A stretch of 64,000 nucleotides of DNA from Cryptomeria japonica (lineage: Eukaryota > Streptophyta > Pinopsida > Cupressales > Cupressaceae): assembly GCF_030272615.1 (NCBI RefSeq), contig NW_026729155.1, positions 105,314-169,313 of the forward strand, given 5' to 3'. Below, one piece after another: positions 45,130-57,659 of this stretch. The notes below the pieces were generated by a model, which saw only the letters and a list, made by a program, of their open reading frames with translations, had not been told where the DNA came from and searched no databases. Numbering within the stretch: the stretch's first letter is position 1; each line of letters starts with the position of its first letter. The translations under genes and the position numbers were made by a program.

Positions 45130-48100
45130 ACTATAAGACAAAACTTCATCCACCAAGTTGAATCATAACTCTAATCCTAATGCCTAAATCAAGTTAACAC
45201 TACCCTTAACAATAAACTAAATCAAACTTTAACCCTAATTTATCAATGGCCTTAAACCTAATTGAATTGTAATCTTATTTGAACCCTAATCCTACCCTAA
45301 TGGTAACCATGATCAATAATTGTAATTTTATTATAATGATAACATAGGCACAACCTTAATCAAATAGTACCTACATGCTCATCCTAACTCCAACCCTAAC
45401 CAAATAGTAAAACAAATTGAACCCTATCCCTAAAAATAATTTAACAATAAACCAAAATGCTTGACCATAATAGTAAACAAATTATACCCTAAACCTAGCA
45501 ATAAACCAAGTTGAACCCTAAGCCCCTTTAACATAATTGAAAAATTCACTTATTAAAACCATAATTCTATTAGTAACATAACTTGAAACTAATATAAACC
45601 AAATGGAATCATAAACCAAATTTAACCTTAAGTCCTAACCTAACCATGATGTAAATCCTAACAACAGTCATAACCCTTACCCTAAACCTAGCCCTAACCA
45701 TAATACTAACTGTAGCCCTTAATCCTAACCCTAACTATGATAACAACCCTATCTCTAGCCATAATTATAACCATAACCCTAAACCCTAAGCCTAACCATA
45801 ATCTTAACCTCAATCATTTTGTAAATCCTAACCCTTATAGTTAACCATATCCCTAACCCTATCTATAACTATGATGTAAGCTTTATCCCTATCCATAATC
45901 CTATTTGTAATCGTAAACAATAATCCTAACCATAATCCTAATCCTCTAACTCCAACCCTAATCCCAACCATGATGTAGATCCTAACCCTAACCCTTTACC
46001 CTATCTCTAACCCCATCCCTAACCCTATCCATAGGATGAATCATGTTGTAAACTCTAACCATAATCCTAACCCTAAAACTTATCCTAGCCCTAACTATGA
46101 TGTAAAACCTAATTGTAATCCTAATCCTAACTCTAAACTCTAATCCAAACTATAACCCTAACCCTAACCATAGTCCTAAGCCCCAACACTAACCATAATC
46201 CTTACCCTAATTGTAACCTTGATGTAAATCCCGACCCTATCTATATTAACTACTGCCATTGCTTTGAATAATTTTTTTTATCAAATAATATTATGATGTT
46301 AGTGTTACTTCAATTGTAACTGAGCTAACTTCATCAATGAGAATAACAAAATAGTTATAATTTATATCATTTTTAATTAGCTTACCTTTTATAATCCTTC
46401 CACTTTCACCAAAGCTATTAGAAAAAGATCCTCCACATACTCCACTCCTCAGCAAAAAATAAATCATATAGCATATATATTAAATGCTCCAAAGTAAATT
46501 CAAATTTATATTAATACCATAAACCTAATTAAACCTTAACTTTAACCTTAAAATGAAGCTTCATTATATAATCCTAACCCTCACACCATGCTTTATCCTT
46601 AAACTCTAACTCTATTTGAATACTAATGCTAAATCTAACTGTAATTAAACCCTAACCCTAATCCTAATCAATATGTAAATTCTAACCCTAGGAATAACCT
46701 TAATTATAACCTTAAAACTAACCATAACCCAAACCCTAAAACTAACCCTAATTTGAATAATAATGTAAACACTAACTATCATCCATATCCTAATTTTAAA
46801 CCCTATCCCAAACCATAACCCTAACCCTTACCATGATTCAAATCTTAAACCTAACCATAATCCTAAGCCCTGGTCCTATCCATAATCGTAACAATAACCC
46901 TAATCATAATGCAAATCCTAATCATAATGTTGACCCTAAACCTAACCTTAACCATGATGTAAACACTAACATTAATCCTAACACTAACCATGATATAAAC
47001 CATAACCCTAGCTATAATACTAATGTTAACCCTAACACTAACCTGAATGATGATCTAAACCATAACCATTACCATAGTCCTAGCCACAACTCTAAACCAT
47101 TACCTTAATCATAACCCTAACCCTAACCGTAACCTAACCTAATCATAACCCTAAACCCTAATTCTAAAATTAGGGAATGGCTCTATAGCCCTTAGGTCCA
47201 CCAATCATCTATTACAATGTATTAATAATATATAAAAGACATTAATATCTTGGTTCAACCTAAGGGTTGGATAGTTTTTCCCCTAAAAAATAACCCTAAA
47301 CCTAACCCTTACCATGATGTACACCCTAACCCTATTCATAATTCCAAACATGATGTAAAACCTAATCCTAACCATGATGTAAATTTAAACCCTAACCATA
47401 ACATAATAATAACCCAAACCAGAAACCCTAACCTAAGCAATAACCCTAACCCTAACCATAACCCTAATTAAATTTGAAAACTAACCTTCAAACGAAGCTC
47501 TATTATATAGCCGAAAACCTAACAACGTTCTTTATTCTTAAATCCTTACCCTTCTTGAGTCATAACACTAACTCTAACCTTAGTTTAGTTGTAATACTAG
47601 CCCTAATCCTAATTAAACCCTATCCCTAATGCTAATATTGATTCTAATTGAACCTCCACCCTTACCCCAAGCATTATCCTAAAATAGCAACTCTAATTGA
47701 TAACTAAAACCAAATATAGCTATTATTCTATCTATAATACTATAATTCCCTCTAATCTAGACCTTAACCCTAACCCTCACCTGATAATGACCCAAAACCT
47801 AACTTTATATCTAATTATTAATTATAATCTTTAACCTAACTTTATATCTAATTATTAATTATATATAACCTTATAATCCTAACTATATAACCCTAACCCT
47901 AATCTTAACCTTAACCCTAATTAAAATCACTAAGATTAACTCAGATCGTAACCCTTACCCCAACCCTAACCTTAATCCTAAGTACAATACTAACTCTCAT
48001 TATAACTATAACCCTAACCCTCATTATAATTATATCTCTAATGCAAAACCTAATCCTAAGCATAAACCTGACTATGATATTAGCCCTAACCCTAACCCTA

Positions 48101-48235
48101 ATCTTCAACTAAAGCCCACATAATTGTTATTCTATCATGATCATAATCTTATGTATAACCATAGTCCCACCCCTAACTATAATCGTAACCTTAACTCTAA
48201 CCAAGTTTTAAACCCTGACCCTGATATTATACACT
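45130..48235 (+). repeat. degenerate telomere-like CCCTAA array with interspersed CCATGATGTAAA
   Basis: About 3 kb dominated by AACCCTAACCCTAA and one- or two-base variants (AACCATAACC, AATCCTAACC) on the plus strand. It is interrupted by non-array DNA at about 46240-46495 and 47165-47275. A second recurring word, CCATGATGTAAA and close variants, appears near 45647, 45967, 46097, 46210, 46953, 47312, 47351 and 47374. This is the plant telomere hexamer/heptamer theme in an internal, decayed setting. Open frames across it (NPNHN-type) are products of the repeat, not genes. Confidence 0.85.
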
Positions 48236-48600
48236 TAATAACTATAAAACAATATTACAGTTTCAAAATAAGAATATAATAGTATTATACTTATCGTATA
48301 GCATTATATTAATATAATATTACTAATAAAACTATAAAAATAATATATAACTAATAATAATTTAAAATAATAATATAATACATTTAAAATATTTCAAATT
48401 TATATTATGAATATTATTTTCAATAAATTATAAAATAATATCATAATAATCAAAACAATATAAATTAATAATAATAATATATTATAATATTATTCCACCA
48501 ACAAATAAAAAATAATAATAATAATTACAATAATAATATTACATATTATTGCAAAAAACATTAATAATATAATATTATATAGTTCTATTTTGAATTTTTT
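48236..48600. repeat. AT-only microsatellite-like tract
   Basis: Almost entirely A and T, with AATAATAATAT-type words, directly after the telomere-like array. Confidence 0.8.
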
Positions 48601-49470
48601 ATCGTTTCCCATGTTGCCCTGCCATTGCTACTAGCTTACATATATTTGATTTTAATCAAATATATATTTAATATGCCGAAAGATATCTTCTGAAAGCATC
48701 AAGCATGACTATAAGAAATAAATAAAAGATGCACGTCCATTTTCAACGATCAAAGATACTAAACTCGTAACAATACCAGATTTTAATATTGCTAAAGTTA
48801 GTTAAAAGTTTTCTTCATATTTTTTCTTTTATCAATGCGATCATGACTATGCGTGTCTTTTTCTACTCCGATACTCGTCAAAAGGATCCCTTTGGTCCTC
48901 CACGGAGAAAATGGAAGTTCAATTTAATCTTGATGGCCTAATTTTTCTTCGTTTGTTACATCTGTGAACATCAGTATTGTATTTCTATGTTCACAATGGC
49001 TTAGTGGGCCAGGCCTTTATTGTCTTACTAATTTGTGCGTAGTCCAAAGCATAATGTTCTGCTGTCTATCTTGGAAAACATATATTTATATTCAGTTTAC
49101 CGAGTCAAACTGGATAAAATACACAACTAGAAATATTAGAAGTTCTAAATGAAAAAAGATAACACATAAATTATTTATTTTTTATTAATATGTTTTTTAT
49201 TAGCTAAGTGGAAAAAGGGTCCCACTCTTTGACTTATAACATCAAAATAAAGATAGAAAATAACAAAGTCTATTGCACCAACACAACATAAAAAAACTAA
49301 TATCAAACAACAAAACTAAACTAAACCTATGTTAAGGATCAAAAACACAAAAGACTAAGTTGAATTCAAATTTTAGAGGTTTATCAAAGCATTCCATTCA
49401 TCAACCATAAGGATTCATCTTTCACTTCTTTTATCTAGTACAAATCTCTTTTTTTTTTCATTGGTAAGGG
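48601..49470. other. unassigned DNA, no gene seen
   Basis: Mixed sequence with an AT hairpin near 48640-48672 (ATATATTTGATTTTAATC, then AAATATATATTT). The 62-codon frame at 48964 has no recognisable features. Confidence 0.4.
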
Positions 49471-49479
49471 GCTGAAGCT

Positions 49480-50200
49480 GAATCGCGTTAGACTGGAGAT
49501 ATGAACAAGTGAGACCACATTTTTGAGGGGCTTCATCCTCATATATGTTCAGTATTAACACCCTTATATCTTCTTATGCCATCATATCTATTCTTCTCCT
49601 TAGTTTCCCTACTCCTTATCACTCCACTCATTCTCCTCCTTATCACTCCATTATCTCTTTAGTCTCCTTATCACTTTGTATCACCTAACGCCTAATCTCT
49701 CTAGCTAACTCCTTAAACTTTATAATATCTACCTTGTCACTCCATTCTATAGCTTCCACAACTGGTAGACTTCTACTTGGCCAAGGCTTGAGGGAAGTTC
49801 AGTGTGTATCATCCATCTCATTGTAGGGGAGTCATGTTCCTTGGGAGAACAACCATCAACAACATGTTTGTATCTATCTACCAATTAGCATCATGGCATG
49901 ACCACCAACGTTTGTCCATCCTATGATCGTCTAGCCTTATATTGCTTCATTTCTTCTCGTGACTCTTCTCACTTCCTTCCTAGCTTTATTAGGCTTCTCT
50001 TCCAACCTTCCCTTTTCCTGGTCAAGGTCCTCCTATAGATTAGCCACAAAAGCCATAGAATAATGCATTAGATCTTTAGTAATAGAAAGCAACATAGCTA
50101 GGGGGTCCTCAATATGATAGATTTTTCTATCCTTGTCAACAAATAGTGTGGGTTAACAACTGCTTTTCTGCCAAGGGGATTTGATGGGGATGCAATATCT
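49480..50200 (-). pseudogene. decayed coiled-coil ORF, minus strand
   Basis: Reading down from about 50110 on the minus strand gives EDPLAMLLSITKDLMHYSM, AFVANL, a stop, then EDLDQEKGRLEEKPNKARKE and VRRVTRRNEA. The heptad-rich, charged composition looks like a coiled coil, similar in style to the LINE ORF1-like remnants elsewhere in the window. Family not recognised. Stops and frameshifts abound. Confidence 0.35.
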
Positions 50201-50660
50201 ACTCTACTACAAATTCTGAGGGGTTTCTTTGTGGTGGACGAATTAGTAAGCCAATAGAGTCTCTTGGAACCCTATTAGTCATGTTGGTTTGAGGAATGAT
50301 ATGGGGGCAGTTCTATTAACATTAAATTGATAATGACAATATATTAAATCTTGATGCAAAGGATGATATCCTATTAACATTAAAGGCTTCTAGAGATGAG
50401 AAGACATGGAATGGAAAATTAATTTTCTTAATAGACTTGAGATGCTCTAATAACAAAAAGTGATAGATTTGGACAACCCTAAAAATGACCTTCTAGCAAT
50501 AAATTTTTTATTAAGGGCCAACTTATCTTGTCGAGTGGCTTAGGAAGAACTATATTCTAGTCTTTTTTGAAATGATTAAAATTCTATTCCTTTTTTAGAA
50601 AACCCCCAATGAATTCCTTTTCCCTTTATTTATGACATCCTTTAATTTTATGCAAATTAG
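50201..50660. other. unassigned DNA before the copia LTR
   Basis: No coding or repeat structure recognised. Confidence 0.35.
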
Positions 50661-50662
50661 TA

Positions 50663-52168
50663 CTTGTTAGATATGTGAGATAGTGCTGTCATTAATGTCA
50701 AAGTGATATGTGTGGATTGCTCCTTGATATGTGAAGGTCTAGAAATTAGTGTTCAGATGTTGTTATGATGTTTGGTGGTTATATTGAGTGCGTATGTGGT
50801 GTTTTTGGAAGATGATAGTATTGGAAGCTAAAATATGCATGAAAGAGTATTTAAAGTAATTATGGGAGAATTTAATGTCTATGTTATATGAATATTACAC
50901 TATTCTGTTTTCAGGTTCTTAACAAGTCATGTGTTGAACTTAGTTATTGTAGATTGTTGATAGTGAGGTTGTCTATCAAGACTAGTTTGGAGAATGCTCT
51001 GCATTTATCTTTAATGATTTTTCATGTGTTATGGCTTGGATGATATTTTCATATTGTTCATGTAACATTCTAGTTGAAAATTCAAGTGTTAGTTTGCTCC
51101 ACAAGTCATGTTGTTTTGTTGTTCAGCATTATCATTTATGTTGATATTTGGTTGACATAGTTGGTTCATCTCATTTGTATCATACTCTTTTGGTATGGAT
51201 ATGCATTGGAGGTTGAGTTAAGGTGTTTCTATGGGTCTTACTGTGGCATTAAAAATCCACATTAATTCATTTGCATTGGATAATGTTTTTGGGCTGACTT
51301 GTTAGCGTGCTTTATTTGTTTATCTAAAAATTATGTTTGATGCTAACTTTGAAAGAAGTGTTGTTGTGTGCAGTTTATTATAATCAATTGTGGAAGACAT
51401 ATTATGATGTATTTGGATCCACTTTATCTCCTAGAGTGGACCACATTTACCATAGTTTCTCAGGGTGGCCTATTTTGTGTAAATTATGTTTGTTCTATTT
51501 ATGGTCAGCCTAGTTGAGATTTTTGGTGAATAAGATGATATAAATAAATGCACAGATGTGTGAATTTGTGTAGGGATTGATTGAAAGTGATGTGGAAGTA
51601 TATATGGGAAGAAGTACAAATATCAGTTTGTGATGAGCCTTGATGATCATATCATTCAAAATGATAGAGTTTTGAGGCAACAAATATGTGTGTTGTGTTT
51701 GCCATGATATCGGCAACTTGAACCAAAGGTTCAATGATAGTTTCATGATCACATCTTTTTCATTTCAATTCATCAGCCTATTAAAAGACAATGAGTTATT
51801 TTGGTAGCTTGTGTAGATTTGTAACTTTCTCTAATATCATGCTACTTAGTTTGCAAGTCCATTGTATCTTGCCTAAGGTTGTGTGACTTAGCTTGCAATT
51901 CTAAACTGTGAGTTGTGAGCTTCCTTGGCCTTGTGCCGAAAAGATTGTATTTAGTTACTCATATAGTGAGTGTGATTCTCACTATGTTCTTTCTTATATT
52001 GGGTTTTCCATGTAAATACTAGGTTTTCATGTGTTTGGTGTTCATTTCTTTATCTTTTATTATGTTTGGATTGCTAAAAATAATTCATATTTTTTTGTGA
52101 TAGAAAAAGTTTAAGGATTTTCTTAAGAGTCATACATCCCCTCTTAGTCTTGTGGGGTATTTAACAAC
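50663..52168 (+). mobile_element. Ty1/copia 5' LTR (host of the nested insertions)
   Basis: Probably starts at TTGTTAGATATGTGAGATAG with a following TGTCATTAATGTCAAAGTG, and ends just before the PBS at 52169. Near its end it carries GGGTTTTCCATGTAAATACT and CATCCCCTCTTAGTCTTG, the equivalents of blocks in the minus-strand copia LTR (33690-34000). The left boundary is an estimate. Confidence 0.55.
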
Positions 52169-52180
52169 TAGTATTAAAGA
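52169..52180 (+). promoter_or_regulatory. copia primer binding site, initiator Met tRNA-like
   Basis: TAGTATTAAAGA against the canonical TGGTATCAGAGC: 8 of 12 match and three of the four differences are G to A or C to T. It lies 46 bp before the gag start. Confidence 0.6.
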
Positions 52181-52226
52181 GTGAGGATCCTCTAGGAAAA
52201 GTTTAATCACTTGAGGAAGGTTCGAG

Positions 52227-52518
52227 ATGGAGCATGATAGTGGATCAAAAGTAACAAAGTTTGTTGTCTCAAATTACTCCTTTTGGAAGGAGTGGATGGA
52301 ATCTTATTTGGATTCTAGGCCATTTGGAATATGGCACGCTATTAAGAATGGTTATACTCCTCTAATTGGTGGTCCTTCTATTGTGGATGAGATTAGATTG
52401 CATGAAAATAATGTCAAGGAAAGAAATGATTTTATCACTGGTTTGAGTGATTCAAAGCTCTTGAACACCATGTCTTGCAAGTGTACAAAGGAATTTTAGT
52501 ATAAGTTGAAAATTATTT
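52227..52518 (+). pseudogene. Ty1/copia gag, first part (interrupted by a gypsy-like element)
   Basis: The ATG at 52227 opens a copia gag N-terminus: VTKFVVSNYSFWKEWMESYL, DSRPFGIWHAIKNGYTPL, KERNDFITGLSDSKLLNTMS, CKCTKEF. FxGxNYxxWxxxM and the NxKAxxxIxxxLS-type layout match the DUF4219/UBN2 gag family. One TAG (52497) stands at the usual Trp of KEVWDxL, then YKLKII continues to 52518. Gag continues at 61606 in the same frame once the inserted element and one target-site copy are discounted. Confidence 0.85.
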
Positions 52519-53650
52519 TATAATATCAAAAATTACACCTTGTACAATTCAATGCAACAAATGGTACCCTCCTCCACATCATCGAAGTTCATGCCTACCA
52601 CTTTTGTCCTTTTGTCCACCTAGATTTCTTTATCGGCTCCAAACTGGAATATTACCAACTCTGTCAACTTGTCATCCTCAGGACACTAGCACAACGTGGA
52701 GACATCTGAGTGACACACTAGCATCCTATGAATATGATAGTCTGCAGGTGGTCATTTGAGCATTATGCCTATTCTTGGAAGAAATCATAACACCTCTGCA
52801 TGCAGCCACCGGCGTCATTTTTCCTTCTAGGGCCTATATCTCTCCAATTTGAAGGCATTTTGGGGATTCTTGATCATTTTTCTTGCAGGTTGAAGCTTTT
52901 AGAAATCTTCATGGGGAATATTCATAGGTTATCACAAGACCACCATTGTTGTTGCAACCTCTTGAATAACTCATGGTGTCATCTTCACAAGTGTTGGAGG
53001 AAGTTCACTTACTCTTCTTGGTTCATTTGTGCATCTATAATCTCTCATTTTCAATCTATTTATTTTCTTAATCATATCTCTTTTATATTAATTATTTTGA
53101 TTTTCCTCATTGCTACTATATGAGTTATCTATGGAGGTGGAAACACTATAACAAGGGTCCAACTAAAGAAAACTCTAGAATGAAACTGCCAACATTTTTC
53201 TTTTTCGCTTGTGTGTAGGTTGATGATCGTGGGAAGGTAGTCATCTTGTGAGAGGGTTCAATCATGGACAGGTTGTGAGCTTCCCTCATTCCTCCTTCCC
53301 ATTTCATTTTAATATTATCCATTCTATTTTATTAACTTAGTTTATCATCTTTCTGTGTTTTTATAATAATATAGTTGCACCTCTCACTTTTTTGGATGGC
53401 TTTTGTACCTTGTCCATATAGGGCGATAGTGCATCGCACTTGTCTCCCAATTTTGTGTACTCATCCTCAATACAGAGGATTAACATATCCATTCAGGAGC
53501 TCTATTTAATAGTAATTTATCTTATTCTATATTTACTTTTTCATTTTCATCCGTTGCCTCACCCTTAGCGCTAGTTAAGTGAGGTAGGGCGAAGGTAGGA
53601 TTGCTCCTTAGAGTCCATCACCTTGAGGATAATAAATCTCATCCTCTATA
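52519..53650 (+). repeat. 5' LTR of the gag-only element
   Basis: Starts TATAATATCAAAAATTACAC (expected TG reads TA) and ends ATCCTCTATA (expected CA reads TA). It aligns end to end with 60465-61600, including GGCATTTTGGGGATTCTTGA, AGACCACCATTGTTGTTGCA and AGTTAAGTGAGGTAG. The PBS-like TTTTGGTGAACCTGATGTG follows at once; its tRNA was not identified. Confidence 0.9.
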
Positions 53651-53901
53651 TTTTGGTGAACCTGATGTGAAACAATTGCATTATCATTTTCCTTAATCTT
53701 CATTTCTTAACTTCATTTAAAATATAAAGCAAAGTAAAAAAATAAAACAAAAAAAAGAAAGACAAACATAATAACATCTCAACTTTGAAACAAACCTTAA
53801 AACAATTATCTTTATCATAGAGTGCTATATAATTATGACATCCTAGTAGTGTGGTTGAAGTGTTGGGAATCTTGTCCATGAACTTTACAACCTAGACGTC
53901 C

Positions 53902-54802
53902 ATGGGAGTTATTGTGAGAAGGATTGCCAGGAGGAGTGTTCCTACAAATCGCTAAAATCCTCCTAGGTCAGGTCCAATGTTTAATGATCAACTTCCTGAC
54001 CCAAATGATTTCTTGGATTCTTACCCTCTTAAAACCATTTTGATAGGGATTCCTTCTCCATCTAATTCACAATCAGACTCTTAGATCAATTCTCTCAGAA
54101 ATTCTCCTCCATCTTTGCCTCATGTTGTTGATCATGATTCTATTTTTACCATTGGTTTTGAACAAATTAACATGCTAGAGTATAATCTGAGAAACTTTGA
54201 GGGTTTCCTGAATCAAGAGAATGTCCTCCCCCAAAATAAAAATTTTGTTATCACTTTGAGAGACATGTTCATCTTGGATAGAAGATGCCTTGAGATGTTA
54301 AGGGAATTGTCTATGATTGTCAGAAAGCATGTGCCTTTGGCTGGTGCCTCTCCGTAGGATGGCTAGTCCAAAACTTGTGGTTCTCATCTTGGTATTGACA
54401 TACCTGGCTTGATGGTACACATGGTTGATATCAGGTCGACTATTCCTAGCATCAATGCCTCATCCAATCTCTCGAGTTACATGGGTATGTCTAGTAGCTC
54501 GACCTCTGCCTCTGTTGCTGCTCATATCTCTATAGTCAGCACTCGTACTACATCTGCCAATGGAACTGATCCTCTTGGACATACTGGTGGAGGTGGTGTC
54601 ACATACAACCCACCTCCACCTCCTTTGCTCTCTAATCTTGTCTTGAACACTATCTTACGGAACATTAGGTAGTTACAGTTACAACTTACAAATTTGGTCT
54701 CCACTTCTAGTCAATCATCTATGAATGCATATTATAGCAAGAGTCCCCTTGAAATTATTGTCCTGAACACCATCCTTCCTTCTGCAGTCGAATTATTGAA
54801 GT
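53902..54802 (+). pseudogene. gag of the non-autonomous element, N-terminal half
   Basis: One frame from the ATG at 53902 to 54802 with several TAG/TGA stops. Blocks: MGVIVRRIARRSVPTNR, MFNDQLPDPNDFLDSYPL, EQINMLEYNLRNFEGFL, LRDMFILDRRCLEMLREL, a Ser/Thr-rich linker, and GGGGVTYNPPPPPLLSN. It ends at SAVELLK, where the solo LTR enters. In relatives this region leads directly into the conserved FDxFNGDxDP gag block, which is found here on the far side of the LTR. Confidence 0.75.
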
Positions 54803-56079
54803 TGTAGACACATAAATTTGTCCACGAATTACATCAATATTAAATATTTATTTAATGAACTAATATTCCTCTATCAATTGAATTTATATTTAATTAATTC
54901 ACCAATAGCCTTTTCTTCTATCCTAGTTAAATAAACTTAATGAATTTATTTCATTACTAACTATAGTCCCATCTATTAAATAATTAATAAATTTATTTAA
55001 TTCCCCTTTTTATTTAAATAAATTAAACATTTATTTAGAATCCCCAAATCAAATCCACTTTTAGATAAATCAATATTTATTTAAAAATGCCTCATCCACT
55101 TGCATTCCCCTACAAATGCAAGTTGCATATTTTAGTTGAAATAAATGATTCATTTTAATTAAAAAACTCCACTTTATCTGCACCCACTTGCTTCTAGATT
55201 CTTCTAACCCCTTCTAATTTAGCCTAATCCCTCTTTTGATTATTTGCACAATCCTAAACCAAAATTGACCCCCAACCCATCATCTAAACCATTTACACAC
55301 TTATAGAGTCATAAATGCTTCCCTTATTCAACACACTAACCCACATGGGTCTTGACCCTTTAGTCAAGGCTTAACCATGGGTAAACTTTGCACAAGAGCT
55401 TAACCATTGGATAATAACCTTACCATTGGATAATAAATTTATCCAATAACCCAACCCACATGAGGTTACCCTCGTGTCTTCTCAGGCATGAAATGCTACT
55501 TCCCTCTCCTCTCAAGCCATCTCATGCTGACACTTGTCCTCATGGAATTGGGTTTAGAACCATCACAAAACCATCACATAGACCATGAATCATGCAATCT
55601 TGACCCTCCACAAACTAGATCAATCTTTACCATTCAATATTGTATTTTTCCTATAAATAGAATCCTTCTCCTCAAGTAGAGGAGAAAGAACTAGAGCATT
55701 GCTATTACACTAGAATGTTGCATAGGTATTTAGAGATTTCTCATAGAATCATTATTTGAATTTTCATAGCATTTGTTTATCATTTACAACCATCTTGAAT
55801 CTCCACATGGAATTCATGGCTAGTGATAAAAGATGAGAGCTCCACTCATTTGGAACTTGGGGAGGGAAGAAACAAGGGAGAAGTATCACAAGTCATCATG
55901 GAGGCATCTTAGGAAGGCTCTCCACCTTTCTTTCTTTGTTAAGCTTCTTTTATGTTTTTAAAATCTTGTTTGATATGTTTTGAAATGGTTTCTAGTTAAT
56001 TTTTCTATGGTTTTTGGTTGGAACTAACATACTAATGTTGAACTTTGTTTGTGCCTTGTACCCACTTCTATCAACATCA
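54803..56079 (+). mobile_element. solo LTR inserted in gag, flanked by GAAGT
   Basis: Begins TGTAGACACATAAATTTGTC and ends CTTCTATCAACATCA. Flanking GAAGT copies (54798-54802 and 56080-56084) are identical. The 1277 bp LTR plus one 5 bp target copy is 1282 bp; discounting both restores the gag frame exactly. No internal retrotransposon DNA lies between, so this is a solo LTR left by LTR-LTR recombination. Its U3 holds several AT-rich inverted repeats (54835-55100). A related LTR start, TGTAGACACCTAAAATTG, is at 63248. Confidence 0.92.
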
Positions 56080-56084
56080 GAAGT

Positions 56085-57000
56085 TCGATAGGTTCAATGG
56101 TGATAGGGACCCTAATGTGCACATTGATTATTTTATGACCATGTGCAGCAACTACCATATCTTGGACTTTGTTTTTCTTAAACTATTCTTGTGGTCCCTT
56201 AAGGGAACCATGTTAGAGTTGTACAACTCCCTACTAAATCATTCTATCCACACCTCTTATTAGCTTATGGAACTTTTCCTTAAACAGTTTCAGGCTAACA
56301 TTGGCAGTAGGGTTGCTATCGTTGACCTTGTTCACTATAAGCAAAAATCCAATAGAAAGGTCATAGACTTTATATTGAGATAATAGTCAATCTCTATCAA
56401 GATCCCCTTTCCCCTACTCGATAGCGATTTTTATAGGAATTTAATTGGCAACCTGCAACCGACATTAAGGGAGAAGTTATCTCATAATCACTACCAAAAC
56501 TTTGCCAATATGTGTTATGCGCTCACAAACTACCAGCACACCATGTTGCAGTTCAAAGATTCTACTTTGAACCCTAATGATGGGTCCTTCATAGGTACAT
56601 CCATGGAATGGTCTATAAATAACAAAGACATAGCTAAAGTTGTGGTTGTTCCTCTAATGACTGCTACATAGGAATCACAACAAAATAGAGTCTTTGCTAA
56701 ATTGAATGACTCTTACTTAAGCATAATGTAGCAATTGTTAAAATATAATCTAATTACCCTTGTTGAGGTTACACCACTACCTAATAACAGATCCTATCCA
56801 CGGTGGTACGATGGGTCAAAATTTTGTCATTACTATCGTATACCTAGTCATGACACTGAGCGATGTTATCATCTTTGGAATATTGTCCAACACCACAATG
56901 ATAATGGTGCGATTAAAGTTGATGCATGAAAGAATAAGTCAAACAAGTCTATTGATAAGACCAACAGTGATTTGTAGATCTGTACACCAATCCATTTCCC
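56085..57000 (+). pseudogene. gag of the non-autonomous element, C-terminal half
   Basis: After the solo LTR the Retrotrans_gag core reads FDRFNGDRDPNVHIDYFM, TMCSNYHILDFVFLKLFLW, SLKGTMLELYNSLLNHS, then past a stop FLKQFQANIGSRVAIVDLV, HYKQKSNRKVIDFI and LIGNLQPTLREKLSHNHYQN. Near 56800-56890 a Cys/His cluster, FCHYYRIPSHDTERCYHLW, is a zinc-knuckle-like C-x2-H...H...C. Frameshifts and stops occur but the domain is easily recognised. Gag would package RNA into particles supplied by an autonomous partner. Confidence 0.8.
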
Positions 57001-57139
57001 TCACATTCGATGAATTTTATCTCTGCATCAGATCCTCGTTCGAATGATGGTCCATTTGTGAACATGGTCACCATAACTCCTATTTGCTCACCTCCTAACT
57101 AGAAGGAGAAGGTTTCTTACACATCATTATCATTCACCC

Positions 57140-57540
57140 CTCTAGATGCCTCGTAATATAGAGAGATTTCTCCTCTATACATCCCTAATAAATTGAATGA
57201 TCAAACTATCGTGGGTGTGATGGTTGACCCATCATGAAGAGTCGATGTTATTATGGAGGAGACTCTATTCATAATCGGTTGCATACGTCTGTGTATGATG
57301 AAAGATGAGTAACCTTGAGGACAAATGATAATTTCTTTGTTCCTCCTTTGGGTAGAATCAACTTGATGATCCTCATGGGACCCAAGGTTATGTCTTCTAC
57401 ATATGTGATCATTCCTAAATTGGACCTATTTTGGGTTAAACTTGGCATTCTCTGGTTGATTGTTGTGGATGTGATCCCTTCAGTGATTCATAAATACCTC
57501 AAGTTCCCCCATGAGGGTTCGGTGCATGTCATCTAGGATA
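57140..57540 (+). pseudogene. retropepsin-like protease remnant of the non-autonomous element
   Basis: 57150-57270 reads YIPNKLNDQTIVGVMVDPS and RVDVIMEETLFIIG, matching the protease entry where Asp-Ser/Thr-Gly stands in active enzymes; here Asp-Pro-Ser. 57315-57536 continues FFVPPLGRINLMILMGPKVM, STYVIIPKLDLFWVKLGILW and IHKYLKFPHEGSVHVI. IxxLDxFxVKLGIPWL with KFPHEG is a recurring end to such protease-like domains in plant gypsy relatives (from memory). Enzymatic activity is unlikely. Confidence 0.6.
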
Positions 57541-57659
57541 CTGTATATCGACCCTTGGTAGCCCATGGATGATTTTTGTTGGATTATTTTTGGCTTGCTC
57601 TAGTGGGGCTCACGCTTCTCCATGGTGACTTGATATACCACACTTATTATTAGTATAAG

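Noticed and set aside
46833-47471. Open frames encoding Asn/Pro/His repeats (NPNHN)
   Set aside because: They are the direct translation of AACCCTAACCAT units in the telomere-like array. No start context or domain.
53651-53675. Assignment of a specific tRNA to the PBS of the gag-only element
   Set aside because: TGGTGAACCTGATGTG lies in the right place, but I could not match it to a tRNA 3' end with confidence.
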